The position numbers and the translations under genes were made by a program. The notes under the pieces are model-generated. The model searched no databases. It saw nothing but the letters and a program-made list of their open reading frames with translations, and was not told where the DNA came from. DNA of 42,269 nt from CAZGSG01 sp964528095 (GTDB taxonomy: Bacteria > Bacteroidota > Bacteroidia > Chitinophagales > Chitinophagaceae): positions 1-42,269 of the forward strand of contig CAZGSG010000011.1 in assembly GCA_964528095.1 (NCBI GenBank). Reading direction: 5' to 3'. Numbering within the stretch: position 1 is the first letter of the stretch; the number at the start of each line of letters is the position of its first letter. Positions 24,316 to 32,458 of the stretch are shown piece after piece.

Positions 24316-26124
24316 ATGAGGAAGTATTCCAGGATTTTTACATATTTAGCAGCATTCAAAGGAAAGATTGCCCTCTATTTCGTTTTTATCATTCTTTCCA
24401 TCTTATTCTCCATTGTGTCACTTGGAATGTTGTCTCCCTTTTTTGATCTTATTTTCAAAGGAGATGCCTCGGGTCTGCCAAAAACAGCAGATAACCCGCT
24501 GACATCTTATGTACGGGAACTGCTGATCAGCCAGACGGGTTCCCTGGACCCAAAGGGCGCTTTAGCTATTATCTGTATCATTATCGTCATTTCCATTTTT
24601 TTAAAAAACCTGTTTCTATACCTGTCTTTCTATGTATTAAATCCGATGAAAAACAGGATCGTCAATACGCTTCGTTCCGATCTGTATAATAAAATACTGC
24701 AGCTGCCGATCGGGTACTTTACTGAAAAAAGAAAAGGAGATCTTATCAGCCGTACCACCAATGATGTGGCAGAAGTGGAAGCTTCGCTCGTTGGAGCGCT
24801 GGAAGGCTGGGTAAGAGATCCGTTGACCATCCTGTTCAATTTTGCTGTACTTTTTTATATCAGCCCTCAGCTTACGATCGCGATACTTGTTTGTATTCCC
24901 GTTATTGGTTTTATACTTGGCCGGATCTCCCGCTCCCTGAAAAAACAATCAAGTGAAGCGGCTATAAAAAATGGCGAGTCTTTATCCGTACTTGATGAAA
25001 CGCTGAATGGCTTACGGGTGATCAAGGCTTTTAATATAGAGACCCTGCTTAAATCAAGATTCGGAAAGATCAATGATGAATTGCTGAATGCAAAAAACAA
25101 GATCAGCAGGAAAAGGGATATGGCTTCGCCCATGTCGGAGTTCCTGGGAGTGCTTGTATTTGTCGGGATCCTTTGGTTTGGCGGTCAATTGGTATTAGGT
25201 AAACAAATCGCGCTCTCGCCATCCTTATTCCTCGCTTACCTGGCTTTATTCTACAATATCATCAACCCGGTTAAAACATTGTCAACCTCCTTTAGCAATA
25301 TGCAAAAGGGATCGGCAGCTATTCAGCGAATCGAAGAAGTATTGACAACCCCGGTTACGGTAGATGCGAATCCGAACGGGAAAAAACTTACTTCCTTCAA
25401 CGATAAAATCGAATTCCGCAATGTCAGTTTCTCCTATTTCGATGCCCTGATACTGGATAATATCAACCTTACCGTTCACAAGGGAAAAACAATTGCGTTG
25501 GTGGGATCATCCGGTGCAGGCAAATCAACACTGGCCGACCTGGTACCGCGGTTTCATGATGTTACAAGCGGCGAAGTACTGATCGACGGGGTGAACATCA
25601 AAGATTATTCGCTGCATTCCGTTCGCAGCCTGATGAGCATTGTAACACAGGAACCGATCCTGTTCAATGATAGCATCATCAACAATATCAAATTAGGAAA
25701 AGAAGACGCCAGTTATGATGAAACGGTGCAGGCTGCCAAGGTAGCCAATGCACATGATTTCATCGTGCGAAAAGAAAATGGCTATGACGAAAACATCGGT
25801 GACCGCGGTACTAAACTAAGCGGCGGTGAAAGACAACGACTGACCATTGCCAGGGCGGTAGTAAAAAATCCTCCCATACTTATTCTTGATGAAGCAACTT
25901 CTTCTCTTGATACAGAAAGCGAACGCCTGGTACAGGACGCTATCAATAACATGATGCAGAACCGCACAAGTATCGTGATCGCTCACCGTCTTTCTACCAT
26001 TCGTCATGCTGACGAGATCATTGTTTTACAAAAAGGCAGGATCGTAGAGCGTGGCACGCATGATGAACTGCTGGGCAATAATGGATTTTACAGGAAGCTG
26101 GTGGAGATGCAGGAAGTGCGTTGA
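24316..26124 (+). CDS. MsbA-like ABC exporter (fused permease and ATPase)
   Basis: A 602-residue half-transporter that works as a homodimer. Six membrane helices (residues about 15-320) carry the coupling region TEKRKGDLISRTTNDVAEVE typical of the MsbA/lipid exporter group. The ATPase has Walker A GSSGAGKST, the Q-loop region TQEPILFND, signature LSGGERQRL, Walker B ILILDEATSS and H-loop VIAHRLST. MsbA-type proteins flip lipid A core or other lipids; the substrate here is inference. A near-consensus -7 box (TTACTTTG) precedes it. The AAAAnnn element begins eight bases after the stop. Confidence 0.93.
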   Translation: MRKYSRIFTYLAAFKGKIALYFVFIILSILFSIVSLGMLSPFFDLIFKGDASGLPKTADNPLTSYVRELLISQTGSLDPKGALAIICIIIVISIFLKNLFLYLSFYVLNPMKNRIVNTLRSDLYNKILQLPIGYFTEKRKGDLISRTTNDVAEVEASLVGALEGWVRDPLTILFNFAVLFYISPQLTIAILVCIPVIGFILGRISRSLKKQSSEAAIKNGESLSVLDETLNGLRVIKAFNIETLLKSRFGKINDELLNAKNKISRKRDMASPMSEFLGVLVFVGILWFGGQLVLGKQIALSPSLFLAYLALFYNIINPVKTLSTSFSNMQKGSAAIQRIEEVLTTPVTVDANPNGKKLTSFNDKIEFRNVSFSYFDALILDNINLTVHKGKTIALVGSSGAGKSTLADLVPRFHDVTSGEVLIDGVNIKDYSLHSVRSLMSIVTQEPILFNDSIINNIKLGKEDASYDETVQAAKVANAHDFIVRKENGYDENIGDRGTKLSGGERQRLTIARAVVKNPPILILDEATSSLDTESERLVQDAINNMMQNRTSIVIAHRLSTIRHADEIIVLQKGRIVERGTHDELLGNNGFYRKLVEMQEVR

Positions 26125-26132
26125 GGGTGGGA

Positions 26133-26313
26133 AATTCAAAAGTCAAAATTAAAAATTAAAAAATGGGTCGTTTATAGACTAAGCGCCTGATAGAAGGGTG
26201 ATTTTTGATTTACTGGCGGTAATATGTGCTGCATTAAAAACGACACGTTTTGAGTTACCCACAGGTGGTGTATGATGGTACCGAAACGACTTATTTTTTT
26301 TTAATTTTGAATT
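26133..26313. repeat. AAAAnnn fold-back element with GTCGTTT core, copy 1
   Basis: 181 bp. Outer arms AATTCAAAAGTCAAAATT (left; heptads AAAAGTC, AAAATTA, AAAATTA) and TTTAATTTTGAATT (right). Inner arms GTCGTTT (26167-26173) and AAACGAC (26284-26290). The interior shares AAGCG, CTGATA, GGTGATTTTT and TGGCGG with copy 2 but has about 45 extra bases containing AAAACGACACGTTTT. It overlaps the last four codons of the cytochrome c gene and supplies its stop. Confidence 0.85.
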
Positions 26314-26753
26314 CTACTTTCCGAGATATAGATAATTATCGCATCTATCTCTGTTGTTGTGAGTGCCGGAAAAGCTGTCATCATTGATCCATACTTTTTT
26401 TCAAGTGTTCTTGTATAGGGGTCCTTTTCCATAAATTCTTCGGGATTATTGATCCATTGATATACATTTTTTCTATCTGCCCAGGGGCCTCTTTCTTCAA
26501 AACCTGCTAAACCAGGTCCTGTTGCTTCTACCAAAAGATTGTGACAGGAAGCACATTTACTTAGAAAAAGATCTTTACCGGTTCTAGCCGCTTCGCTATA
26601 CGGCTTTTTCTGGTCAATTATAGTAGTACAGAATGCTTGATTTTGGATTATATCCCAATCCTTCCATGGAATTTTTGAAAGAAAAGAATAACTGATCGCC
26701 GCAATAAGCAGTAGCAGGACGGCATGAACGATATAATTTGTTTGCCTCGGCAT
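26301..26753 (-). CDS. Membrane-anchored class I c-type cytochrome
   Basis: A 150-residue cytochrome c with an uncleaved N-terminal anchor (residues about 8-26) facing the periplasm. Haem motif CASCH at 67-71; the likely axial Met lies in YGSMMTAFPAL near 124. It resembles small mono-haem cytochromes that pass electrons to oxidases. The gene sits tightly between two fold-back copies: copy 2 begins six bases before its start codon, and copy 1 supplies its last residues (RIQN) and stop. It is on the same strand as the upstream regulator gene and may share its transcript. Confidence 0.88.
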   Translation of the reverse strand: MPRQTNYIVHAVLLLLIAAISYSFLSKIPWKDWDIIQNQAFCTTIIDQKKPYSEAARTGKDLFLSKCASCHNLLVEATGPGLAGFEERGPWADRKNVYQWINNPEEFMEKDPYTRTLEKKYGSMMTAFPALTTTEIDAIIIYISESRIQN

Positions 26754-26759
26754 GGGAAA

Positions 26760-26900
26760 AATTCAAAAGTCAAAATTAAAAAATGGGTCGTTTACAGAGT
26801 AAGCGACTGATAACAAGGTGATTTTTTGATTTAATGGCGGATGATGCATAATGGCATCGAAACGACTTATTTTTGAATTTTGACTTTTTAATTTTGAATT
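26760..26900. repeat. AAAAnnn fold-back element with GTCGTTT core, copy 2
   Basis: 141 bp in the same orientation as copy 1. Left arm AATTCAAAAGTCAAAATT, right arm TTTTTAATTTTGAATT, inner arms GTCGTTT (26787-26793) and AAACGAC (26860-26866). It fills the gap between the NarL-type regulator stop (26906) and the cytochrome c start (26753). The shared left block runs from AATTAAAAAATGGG through GTCGTTTA; the right block is CGAAACGACTTATTTTT. Confidence 0.85.
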
Positions 26901-26905
26901 ACTCA

Positions 26906-27553
26906 TTATAGTTTGAAGAGGCCGATTTTCACCGCATACAAAGCCAGTGCTACCCGGGTTCTCACGCCGAGTTTTATAAATAATCCATCGCGGTAGCTTT
27001 CTACTGTACGGGGACTGCAGTACATTTTTTCGCCGATCTCTTTATAGGTAAGTTCTGTGCAGGCATATTCCAGGAATTCTTTTTCTCTTTCACTCAGAGC
27101 GATGCCGTCCTGGCGAGGTTCGCCGGCATTGGCCATATTAAATAAAATACGGCTGGCAGCCCAGTCGGGATAGTAGAAACCTTTTGTTACTAATGATTCC
27201 AGTGCTTTCTCCAGTTCCCCGGGATGTACATTCTTATGCAAATATCCTTTGGCCCCGCATTTGATCATCCTGATCAATGAATCATCATCATTTTGCATGG
27301 TAAGCGCCATGATCATGACTTCGGGATGATTTTTTTTTATCCAGGTAGCAGTTTCAAAACCATCCATTTCCGGCATGGAGATATCAAGCAGCACAACATC
27401 GGGTATACTGGCTTTTTGCGCGAACTTTTCTATCATGAGACGGCCATTCTCACATTCGTATAATACATGGAAATCACTGAACTGGTCAATGATTGAAGTA
27501 ATTGCTTTTGCAATGAGCAAGTGATCATCAACTATTACAATAGAATGGGGCAT
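26906..27553 (-). CDS. NarL/LuxR family response regulator
   Basis: A 215-residue regulator with a receiver domain (residues about 1-120; D9/D10, phospho-acceptor D57 in LLDISMPEMDG, Lys in GYLHKNVHPGEL) and a C-terminal LuxR helix-turn-helix (about 150-212; LSEREKEFLEYACTELTYKE and RTVESYRDGLFIKLG). It begins two bases after the kinase stop. Together with the kinase and the overlapping membrane protein gene it forms a three-gene signalling unit. Confidence 0.94.
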   Translation of the reverse strand: MPHSIVIVDDHLLIAKAITSIIDQFSDFHVLYECENGRLMIEKFAQKASIPDVVLLDISMPEMDGFETATWIKKNHPEVMIMALTMQNDDDSLIRMIKCGAKGYLHKNVHPGELEKALESLVTKGFYYPDWAASRILFNMANAGEPRQDGIALSEREKEFLEYACTELTYKEIGEKMYCSPRTVESYRDGLFIKLGVRTRVALALYAVKIGLFKL

Positions 27554-27555
27554 AT

Positions 27556-28347
27556 TTATTCAGCCAGTAGCTTTTCTTTCGAAATAGATAATTCCAGGGT
27601 CGTTCCTTTTCCCGGTTCGCTCTGCAAATTAAATATTCCCCCGATCAGGTGGATACGTCTTTTCATATTATTCAACCCGATCCCCTTAAAATCCGTGTTA
27701 GTACTGTCAAAACCTTTGCCATCGTCGCTTGCTTTCAGCAAAAGGCCATCGGAATTACTTTCCAGGTAGATATTGATCCGGTTACATTGGGCATGTTTAA
27801 GGCTGTTTTGGATAAATTCCTGTACAATGCGCAAGAGAAAACTTTTTACCGTGACGCTTATTTTCTGATCAAATGCCGAAGTGAGAACGGCTTTGCAGAT
27901 CCCGGTGTCATTCACCCGCTCACATTCGGTGCTTAACAATACGACCAGTTCGGTATCCTGTACCCTGTTATCGGTAAGTGTTTTTGAAAGATCGCGGAGT
28001 TCGGTGAGCGAGTCGTTGAGAATACCGCTAATGCGCGTGAGTTTTTGTGAAATGCCGGGCACCTGGTTCTCGAATTCCAGTTTCTGGGAATAAATAGAAG
28101 CAAGTGTGAGTTTTTGCGCCACGCTATCATGAATCTCCCGGCCAATGAATTGCATGGTTTGCAGCTGTATTTTTAATTGGGTATTCAGTATTTCCGCACG
28201 ATGCTGTTGTTCGATCAGCGCTTTTTCTTTTTCATAAATGACTTTTCTTTTCCGGTACTGGAAAACGAATACAATGATCCCGAAAATAAAGATCAGCAGG
28301 ATGATATTTACCAGGACAATAAAGGTTATGATTTCGGTTTGCCCCAT
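27556..28347 (-). CDS. NarX/LiaS-type sensor histidine kinase
   Basis: A 263-residue kinase with one membrane helix (residues about 7-29), a coiled segment (about 33-60), a HisKA_3 dimerisation box (FIGREIHDSVAQKLTLASIY, His before DSVAQ) and an ATPase domain (RIVQEFIQNSLKHAQ; DDGKGFDSTNTDFKGIGLNN; SEPGKGTTLELSI). No sensor domain of its own. Its first 22 bases overlap the end of the preceding membrane protein gene, suggesting coupled translation and that this protein provides the input. Confidence 0.92.
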   Translation of the reverse strand: MGQTEIITFIVLVNIILLIFIFGIIVFVFQYRKRKVIYEKEKALIEQQHRAEILNTQLKIQLQTMQFIGREIHDSVAQKLTLASIYSQKLEFENQVPGISQKLTRISGILNDSLTELRDLSKTLTDNRVQDTELVVLLSTECERVNDTGICKAVLTSAFDQKISVTVKSFLLRIVQEFIQNSLKHAQCNRINIYLESNSDGLLLKASDDGKGFDSTNTDFKGIGLNNMKRRIHLIGGIFNLQSEPGKGTTLELSISKEKLLAE

Positions 28348-28973
28348 ATAAATGCGATTGAAAAACAGATATACATGATATAATCAAAGACCATATGCAC
28401 CTTCCAATAAACATTGAAGATTTTAAAAAAACCTGCCGCAAGCGTATTCCATAGTCCATATAGCGGTAAGGATCCGAGAAAAAAGATCAACAACCCACAA
28501 CACACCCAAAACATCATATCTGAACGATACTCCAGTACTTTATCGCTATTGATAAACCGGATAAAGAACAGGAGTACAAGGATGGAGAGGATCACGTTAC
28601 CACACATATATGAAAACGAAAAAAAACCAGACCTGATCCCTTCTAAAAAAAATATCTCCGTCAGCCATCCAAGAATGTAAATGACCATTCCTATCAATGG
28701 CCATTTACGTTCTTTTGAATGTTCAAAATATTTAAAGAATAACCAGAAATAGAACAGGAACTGCAATGGTATGCCCACATAACTATATACAAGGACGTTG
28801 GGACCTCTTGGCAGGAATTTTCCTGTCAGTTCAACGCATATTATTGCCAGTAGATAGAACGGGAACCATTTCCAGAATGTATGCCTGATCTTCTTCCAGT
28901 AAATAAATCCAGTGACACAGGCCAGTAACTCGAAAAAATTTAACCCAAGCCTGATCCAGTCAAATTCATCCAT
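28326..28973 (-). CDS. Polytopic membrane protein of a kinase operon
   Basis: 215 residues with about seven hydrophobic helices (FFELLACVTGFIYW; FPFYLLAIICVEL; VGIPLQFLFYFWLFF; IGMVIYILGWLTEIFF; GNVILSILVLLFFIRF; MMFWVCCGLLIFFLGSLPLY; FDYIMYICFSIAFIW). I do not recognise a named family. The 3' end overlaps the kinase gene by 22 bases. The kinase has only one helix and no input domain, so this protein is a plausible separate membrane sensor. Function inferred from position only. Confidence 0.8.
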   Translation of the reverse strand: MDEFDWIRLGLNFFELLACVTGFIYWKKIRHTFWKWFPFYLLAIICVELTGKFLPRGPNVLVYSYVGIPLQFLFYFWLFFKYFEHSKERKWPLIGMVIYILGWLTEIFFLEGIRSGFFSFSYMCGNVILSILVLLFFIRFINSDKVLEYRSDMMFWVCCGLLIFFLGSLPLYGLWNTLAAGFFKIFNVYWKVHMVFDYIMYICFSIAFIWGKPKS

Positions 28974-29045
28974 AGTAGCGTTTACTAGTTAACTTAAGAG
29001 GCTGATCTATTTTGAATTCAACCTGATATAAACTAACAACCTGCA

Positions 29046-29705
29046 TTAATTATCTGTTTGCGGAAACTCATATCCGTCTCCTGCTGGTGGCGGCTTCAGA
29101 TCTCCCTGGTTCAGTACTCCACCGCCTCCCCCTTGTCCGCCAGCACCTGCTGCTGCAGCTTTGGTTGCCTGGTTCTTTTTATAGTTCTCGAGTATTTCTT
29201 TTAGCGGAGTTGGTCTCACCGCATCGCTGCCCATATTCCATGGGTCAAAATCGATATTATTATTTTTCCCTTTGTATGTAGCTACCAGAAAGGTAGTGTG
29301 ATGCAATGCATATTCTGTTTTGAATCCCAGTCTTTTCATCGTTGCTGCATCCGGGTATTTTGCATAGTAGATCCGGATACCCAAATTCAACGAATCTGCA
29401 TTCATTTTCTTTTTTTGCATCTCATTCTCTATTTTCCAGATATATTGTTTCAGCGTTTCGAGACTGAACCAGATCGAAGTCGCATCTTCCTGGCCTGTAC
29501 CATCAATTACAGCTTTGCTTTTGTCACCCTTGTAAGCGTTGGCGATATCATAAGCAACGGAGGCATCGATGAGTCCTTTCATTTCTACACCGGTATAGTC
29601 TTTACAATTGGTCGGACATTCATGTTTTGGCGGTTCCTGGTCCCGGCAGGAATAGAGTGAGCAACAAGCGAACACGACGACTGCAGTAAATAGAGTCCTT
29701 TTCAT
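29046..29705 (-). CDS. Lipoprotein of unknown function
   Basis: 219 residues with a lipoprotein signal (lipobox LYSC, Cys 20). The mature N-terminus has a CxxxC pair (HECPTNCKDY). The middle is helical and charged (SLETLKQYIWKIENEMQKKK), followed by GIRIYYAKYPD and HHTTFLVATYKG, and the tail has an Ala/Gly-rich linker (AAAAGAGGQGGGGG) before a proline-rich end. I do not recognise the domain, though similar Bacteroidota lipoproteins exist. Perfect -7 box at 29740-29747 (minus). Confidence 0.8.
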   Translation of the reverse strand: MKRTLFTAVVVFACCSLYSCRDQEPPKHECPTNCKDYTGVEMKGLIDASVAYDIANAYKGDKSKAVIDGTGQEDATSIWFSLETLKQYIWKIENEMQKKKMNADSLNLGIRIYYAKYPDAATMKRLGFKTEYALHHTTFLVATYKGKNNNIDFDPWNMGSDAVRPTPLKEILENYKKNQATKAAAAGAGGQGGGGGVLNQGDLKPPPAGDGYEFPQTDN

Positions 29706-29739
29706 AAGTAATTATTTTAAAAAATGGTTATGGAAGACC

Positions 29740-29747
29740 CAAAAGTA
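29740..29747 (-). promoter_or_regulatory. Bacteroidota promoter of the lipoprotein gene
   Basis: Minus-strand TACTTTTG (exact TAnnTTTG) lies 34 bases before the ATG. TTG on the minus strand at 29770-29768 is about 20 bases further upstream, a fair -33 element. Confidence 0.65.
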
Positions 29748-29870
29748 TCACTAAAAAAATGAGGAAGCAACCCGTTATCTAAACATGTCTTTCCGTTAAA
29801 TGACGGTAAATAAGCTAAGAGCATGAAGGAGGGAAGGAGTGAAAGAGATACTTTGATGTTTGAGGTCATA

Positions 29871-29914
29871 AAAAAGAGGAGGGTAAAATGATATTATTTT
29901 ACCCTCCTCTTTTT
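29871..29914 (-). terminator. Strong terminator downstream of the acyl-CoA dehydrogenase
   Basis: A perfect 19-bp stem (29871-29889 with 29896-29914; AAAAAGAGGAGGGTAAAAT on plus, loop six bases). On the minus strand its T-rich arm is followed by one more T and ATGACC. The symmetric A/T ends could stop transcription both ways. 33 bases past the stop at 29947. Confidence 0.9.
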
Positions 29915-29946
29915 ATTGTTTTTGCTTACAATTAGCTACTCTCTGA

Positions 29947-31086
29947 CTATCGTAATACTTCTCTTGAGATGACGAGTTTTTGTATTTCGCTTGTCCCCTC
30001 CCCGATCGTACAGAGTTTTGCATCACGGTAAAATTTCTCTACCGGAAAGTCTTTGGTATAGCCATATCCCCCAAATACCTGTACTGCATCATTGGCCGCT
30101 CTTACTGCTACTTCACTGGCATAATATTTTGCCATGGCCGCTTCTTTTGTCATGGGTTGTTTGCGGTTCTTCAGATCACAGGCCTGCATGGTCAACAGGT
30201 CTGCCGCTGCAATCTCTGTGGCCATATCCGCCAGTTTAAAAGATATACCCTGGAAACTGGAGATCGGTTTATCAAACTGGTAACGCTCCTGTGAATATTG
30301 AAGAGCTGCCTCATAAGCTCCTTTCGCAATGCCCAATGAGAGAGAAGCGATAGAGATCCTTCCGCCGTCCAGTACTTTCATAGCTTGTTTGAAACCATCG
30401 CCCACGTCTCCTAAACGTTGCTCATCCGGAATACGGCAATTGTCAAAAATCATTTCGGCTGTTTCGCTTGCGCGCATGCCCAGTTTATTTTCTTTTTTTC
30501 CGCCACTAAATCCTTTTGTTCCTCTTTCTACTATAAATGCGGTTGAATTATTTTTAGTCCGAGGTTCACCGGTGCGACATACCACTACTGCCACATCACC
30601 ACTAATGCCATGGGTGATCCAGTTCTTGGTGCCATTGATGATCCAGTCATTTCCATCTTTTACCGCGGTACATCGCATGTTACCTGCATCACTACCGGTG
30701 TTTGCTTCTGTAAGACCCCAAGCTCCCAGCCATTCTGCGGTAGCAAGTTTGGGCAGGTATTTCTTTTTTTGTGCTTCATTACCAAAGCTCAAAATATGAC
30801 CAGTGCAAAGTGAGTTATGTGCAGCCAGGCTAAGACCAATGGAGCCACATACTTTGGCCACTTCTTCTATTACTGTTTTGTATTCAAAATAGCTGAATCC
30901 GCTACCACCATATTCTTCAGGAACCAATACCCCCATCATTCCCAGCTTTCCCATCTCTTTAAAAACAGCAATAGGAAATTCCTGGGACTCATCCCATTTC
31001 ATCACATGTGGTTTGATATATTGTTGGGCAAAATCCCTTGCAGTATGTGCCACCTGCCGGGTCAATTCGGGAACCTCGAAATTCAT
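29947..31086 (-). CDS. Acyl-CoA dehydrogenase
   Basis: A flavoenzyme of 379 residues making trans-2-enoyl-CoA in fatty acid or branched-chain amino acid breakdown. Three-domain family layout: helical N-terminus (EYGGSGFSYFEYKTVIEEVA), beta domain with FAD-binding WGLTEANTGSDAGNM and NWITHG, and C-terminal helices with VFGGYGYTKDFPVEKFYRDA. The catalytic Glu lies in IGEGTSEIQKLVI near the end. Short-chain or short-branched specificity is likely from the ending but not certain. Preceded by two hairpins (31116-31191) and closed by the strong terminator. Confidence 0.95.
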   Translation of the reverse strand: MNFEVPELTRQVAHTARDFAQQYIKPHVMKWDESQEFPIAVFKEMGKLGMMGVLVPEEYGGSGFSYFEYKTVIEEVAKVCGSIGLSLAAHNSLCTGHILSFGNEAQKKKYLPKLATAEWLGAWGLTEANTGSDAGNMRCTAVKDGNDWIINGTKNWITHGISGDVAVVVCRTGEPRTKNNSTAFIVERGTKGFSGGKKENKLGMRASETAEMIFDNCRIPDEQRLGDVGDGFKQAMKVLDGGRISIASLSLGIAKGAYEAALQYSQERYQFDKPISSFQGISFKLADMATEIAAADLLTMQACDLKNRKQPMTKEAAMAKYYASEVAVRAANDAVQVFGGYGYTKDFPVEKFYRDAKLCTIGEGTSEIQKLVISREVLR

Positions 31087-31115
31087 AATCGTTATTAGGG
31101 TTTAATTTAAAAAGA

Positions 31116-31191
31116 TGTGCCACCACTAATCTCGATCGAAACCGGGATTGGGATGGCACACTGGCCAAACCCGGGGCTCTATTCCGGGTTT
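31116..31191 (-). other. Two-hairpin leader upstream of the acyl-CoA dehydrogenase
   Basis: An imperfect 19-bp hairpin (31116-31160; ends TGTGCCA / TGGCACA, inner AATCTCG / CGGGATT) is followed by a second, AAACCCGG / CCGGGTTT (31167-31174 with 31184-31191). Both lie 30-105 bases before the start. I do not recognise a riboswitch class. Confidence 0.45.
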
Positions 31192-31632
31192 GATAAGCAA
31201 ACAGCAATCGTTAAAGGCATAACAAAGTAATACTATTTTTCAAGGCAAGCATATAGAAGCCGGAGGAAAGTTACTAACATCTGTTAGTTTTTACTAATCG
31301 AGGCTTTACTCTATTGAAAATCAAGGAAAAACATAAGTTTTTGAATTCGGGATCCGGCATAAGTACAGTAAGAAAAGTTTTAAAATGGCAGGCCCGGAGT
31401 AGAGAAGCGGAAATTTAAATACAATCAACTTTTACGGAGAATGCAAAACCCCCTTAGTTTTTAGGGGGCTTTCGAATAAGATTGGGTTATTCTTTAAAAT
31501 TTAAACAATGATGTCTTTTTTCATGATTTCTTATTTAAGGTTAAACAATGATTTTCTCCTGATGCTTTTTCTCTGCCTTATATAAATCAGTTGAAAGGTA
31601 AAAAAAAATTGGATATAGAGGGGTGTGTATTG
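31192..31632. other. AT-rich gap without a recognisable gene
   Basis: No coding region I can support. It holds a small stem CCCCCT / AGGGGG (31449-31454 with 31463-31468), a terminator-like shape but with only TTTCG after it, and a short direct repeat TTAAACAATGAT near 31500 and 31542. Base composition is much more A+T-rich than neighbouring genes. Confidence 0.5.
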
Positions 31633-32280
31633 TCAGGTTTTTATGTTGATATTAAATCCATGAGCATAGTATCCTGATTTTATGAAAGTTGTATTATGAA
31701 ATTTTTTAACAAAATTGGCTTTTATACCACTTAACCCGTGTCTGACTATTACATGAACCTCCACATAGGAGTTGGTCCTTCCCAATAGTTTTTTCATATC
31801 TATTCCCTGGGCCAACATTTTTGACAGGCGAAATTGCGCGGCATTTGTTTTTTCCTTTTCCATAGAGGCCAAAAAACCAGACTCCAGGTATGGAATACCA
31901 ACTTTGTATGTTTCATAGGTTCCTATTAAGGAAGAAGTAATATCCGGACCGCTTACATTGGTCCTCTCTTTATGATAAACATTGATTTGTATGTCATAAG
32001 CTTTGAAGATTGAATAGTTAACAATTTTAATTCGCAAATGCTGAGGTTCATCATCATTTGCTGGTAATTCGGCAATCTCTGGAGAAATGGCAATAGAAGG
32101 TCTTAGTATAACAATTAGTAAAATAATAAATATTAAACCGCCAATTATCTCCTGATAAAGTCCATCATATTTACTCAGGATATATCGCTCATAATCCGGC
32201 TCAGCTTTTTGAAAACAATAAAAGCCAACTATCACAATAAGCAGGCTGCAGAAGAATAGATTTTTCCAAAAGCGAAACAT
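31633..32280 (-). CDS. Hypothetical membrane protein
   Basis: 215 residues from ATG 32280 (MFRFWKNLFFCSLLIVIVGF); a GTG at 32385 would add 35 residues that look non-coding. Two membrane helices (residues about 8-22 and 45-61; GGLIFIILLIVILRP) are followed by a soluble, beta-rich domain of about 140 residues (RIKIVNYSIFKAYDIQINVY; SYVEVHVIVRHGLSGIKANF). I do not recognise the family. A+T-rich codons and the empty upstream gap suggest a recent arrival, but that is inference. No operon partner. Confidence 0.65.
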   Translation of the reverse strand: MFRFWKNLFFCSLLIVIVGFYCFQKAEPDYERYILSKYDGLYQEIIGGLIFIILLIVILRPSIAISPEIAELPANDDEPQHLRIKIVNYSIFKAYDIQINVYHKERTNVSGPDITSSLIGTYETYKVGIPYLESGFLASMEKEKTNAAQFRLSKMLAQGIDMKKLLGRTNSYVEVHVIVRHGLSGIKANFVKKFHNTTFIKSGYYAHGFNINIKT

Positions 32281-32458
32281 GGTGATTAGGTTTGATGGAC
32301 TTACTATACGAATGTAAATACCATGCTTTAGACCCCCAACGTTAAAAAACACGATTTTTATGTTTTTTAACGAGTCGATTTCCACCGAATAATATTCACC
32401 GAGGCTGATTTTTTTGGACAGGCTGAATAGCTTTTGCGACTTACATATAGCTGCTTTC

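Noticed and set aside
26133..26900. Fold-back elements as ordinary MITEs
   Set aside because: No transposase, no clear target-site duplication, and arms differ between copies while matching within a copy, which is not the usual MITE pattern. Not fully excluded.
31449..31475. Terminator at CCCCCT/AGGGGG
   Set aside because: Only a 6-bp stem and three T after it, with no gene ending just upstream; recorded as part of the gap only.
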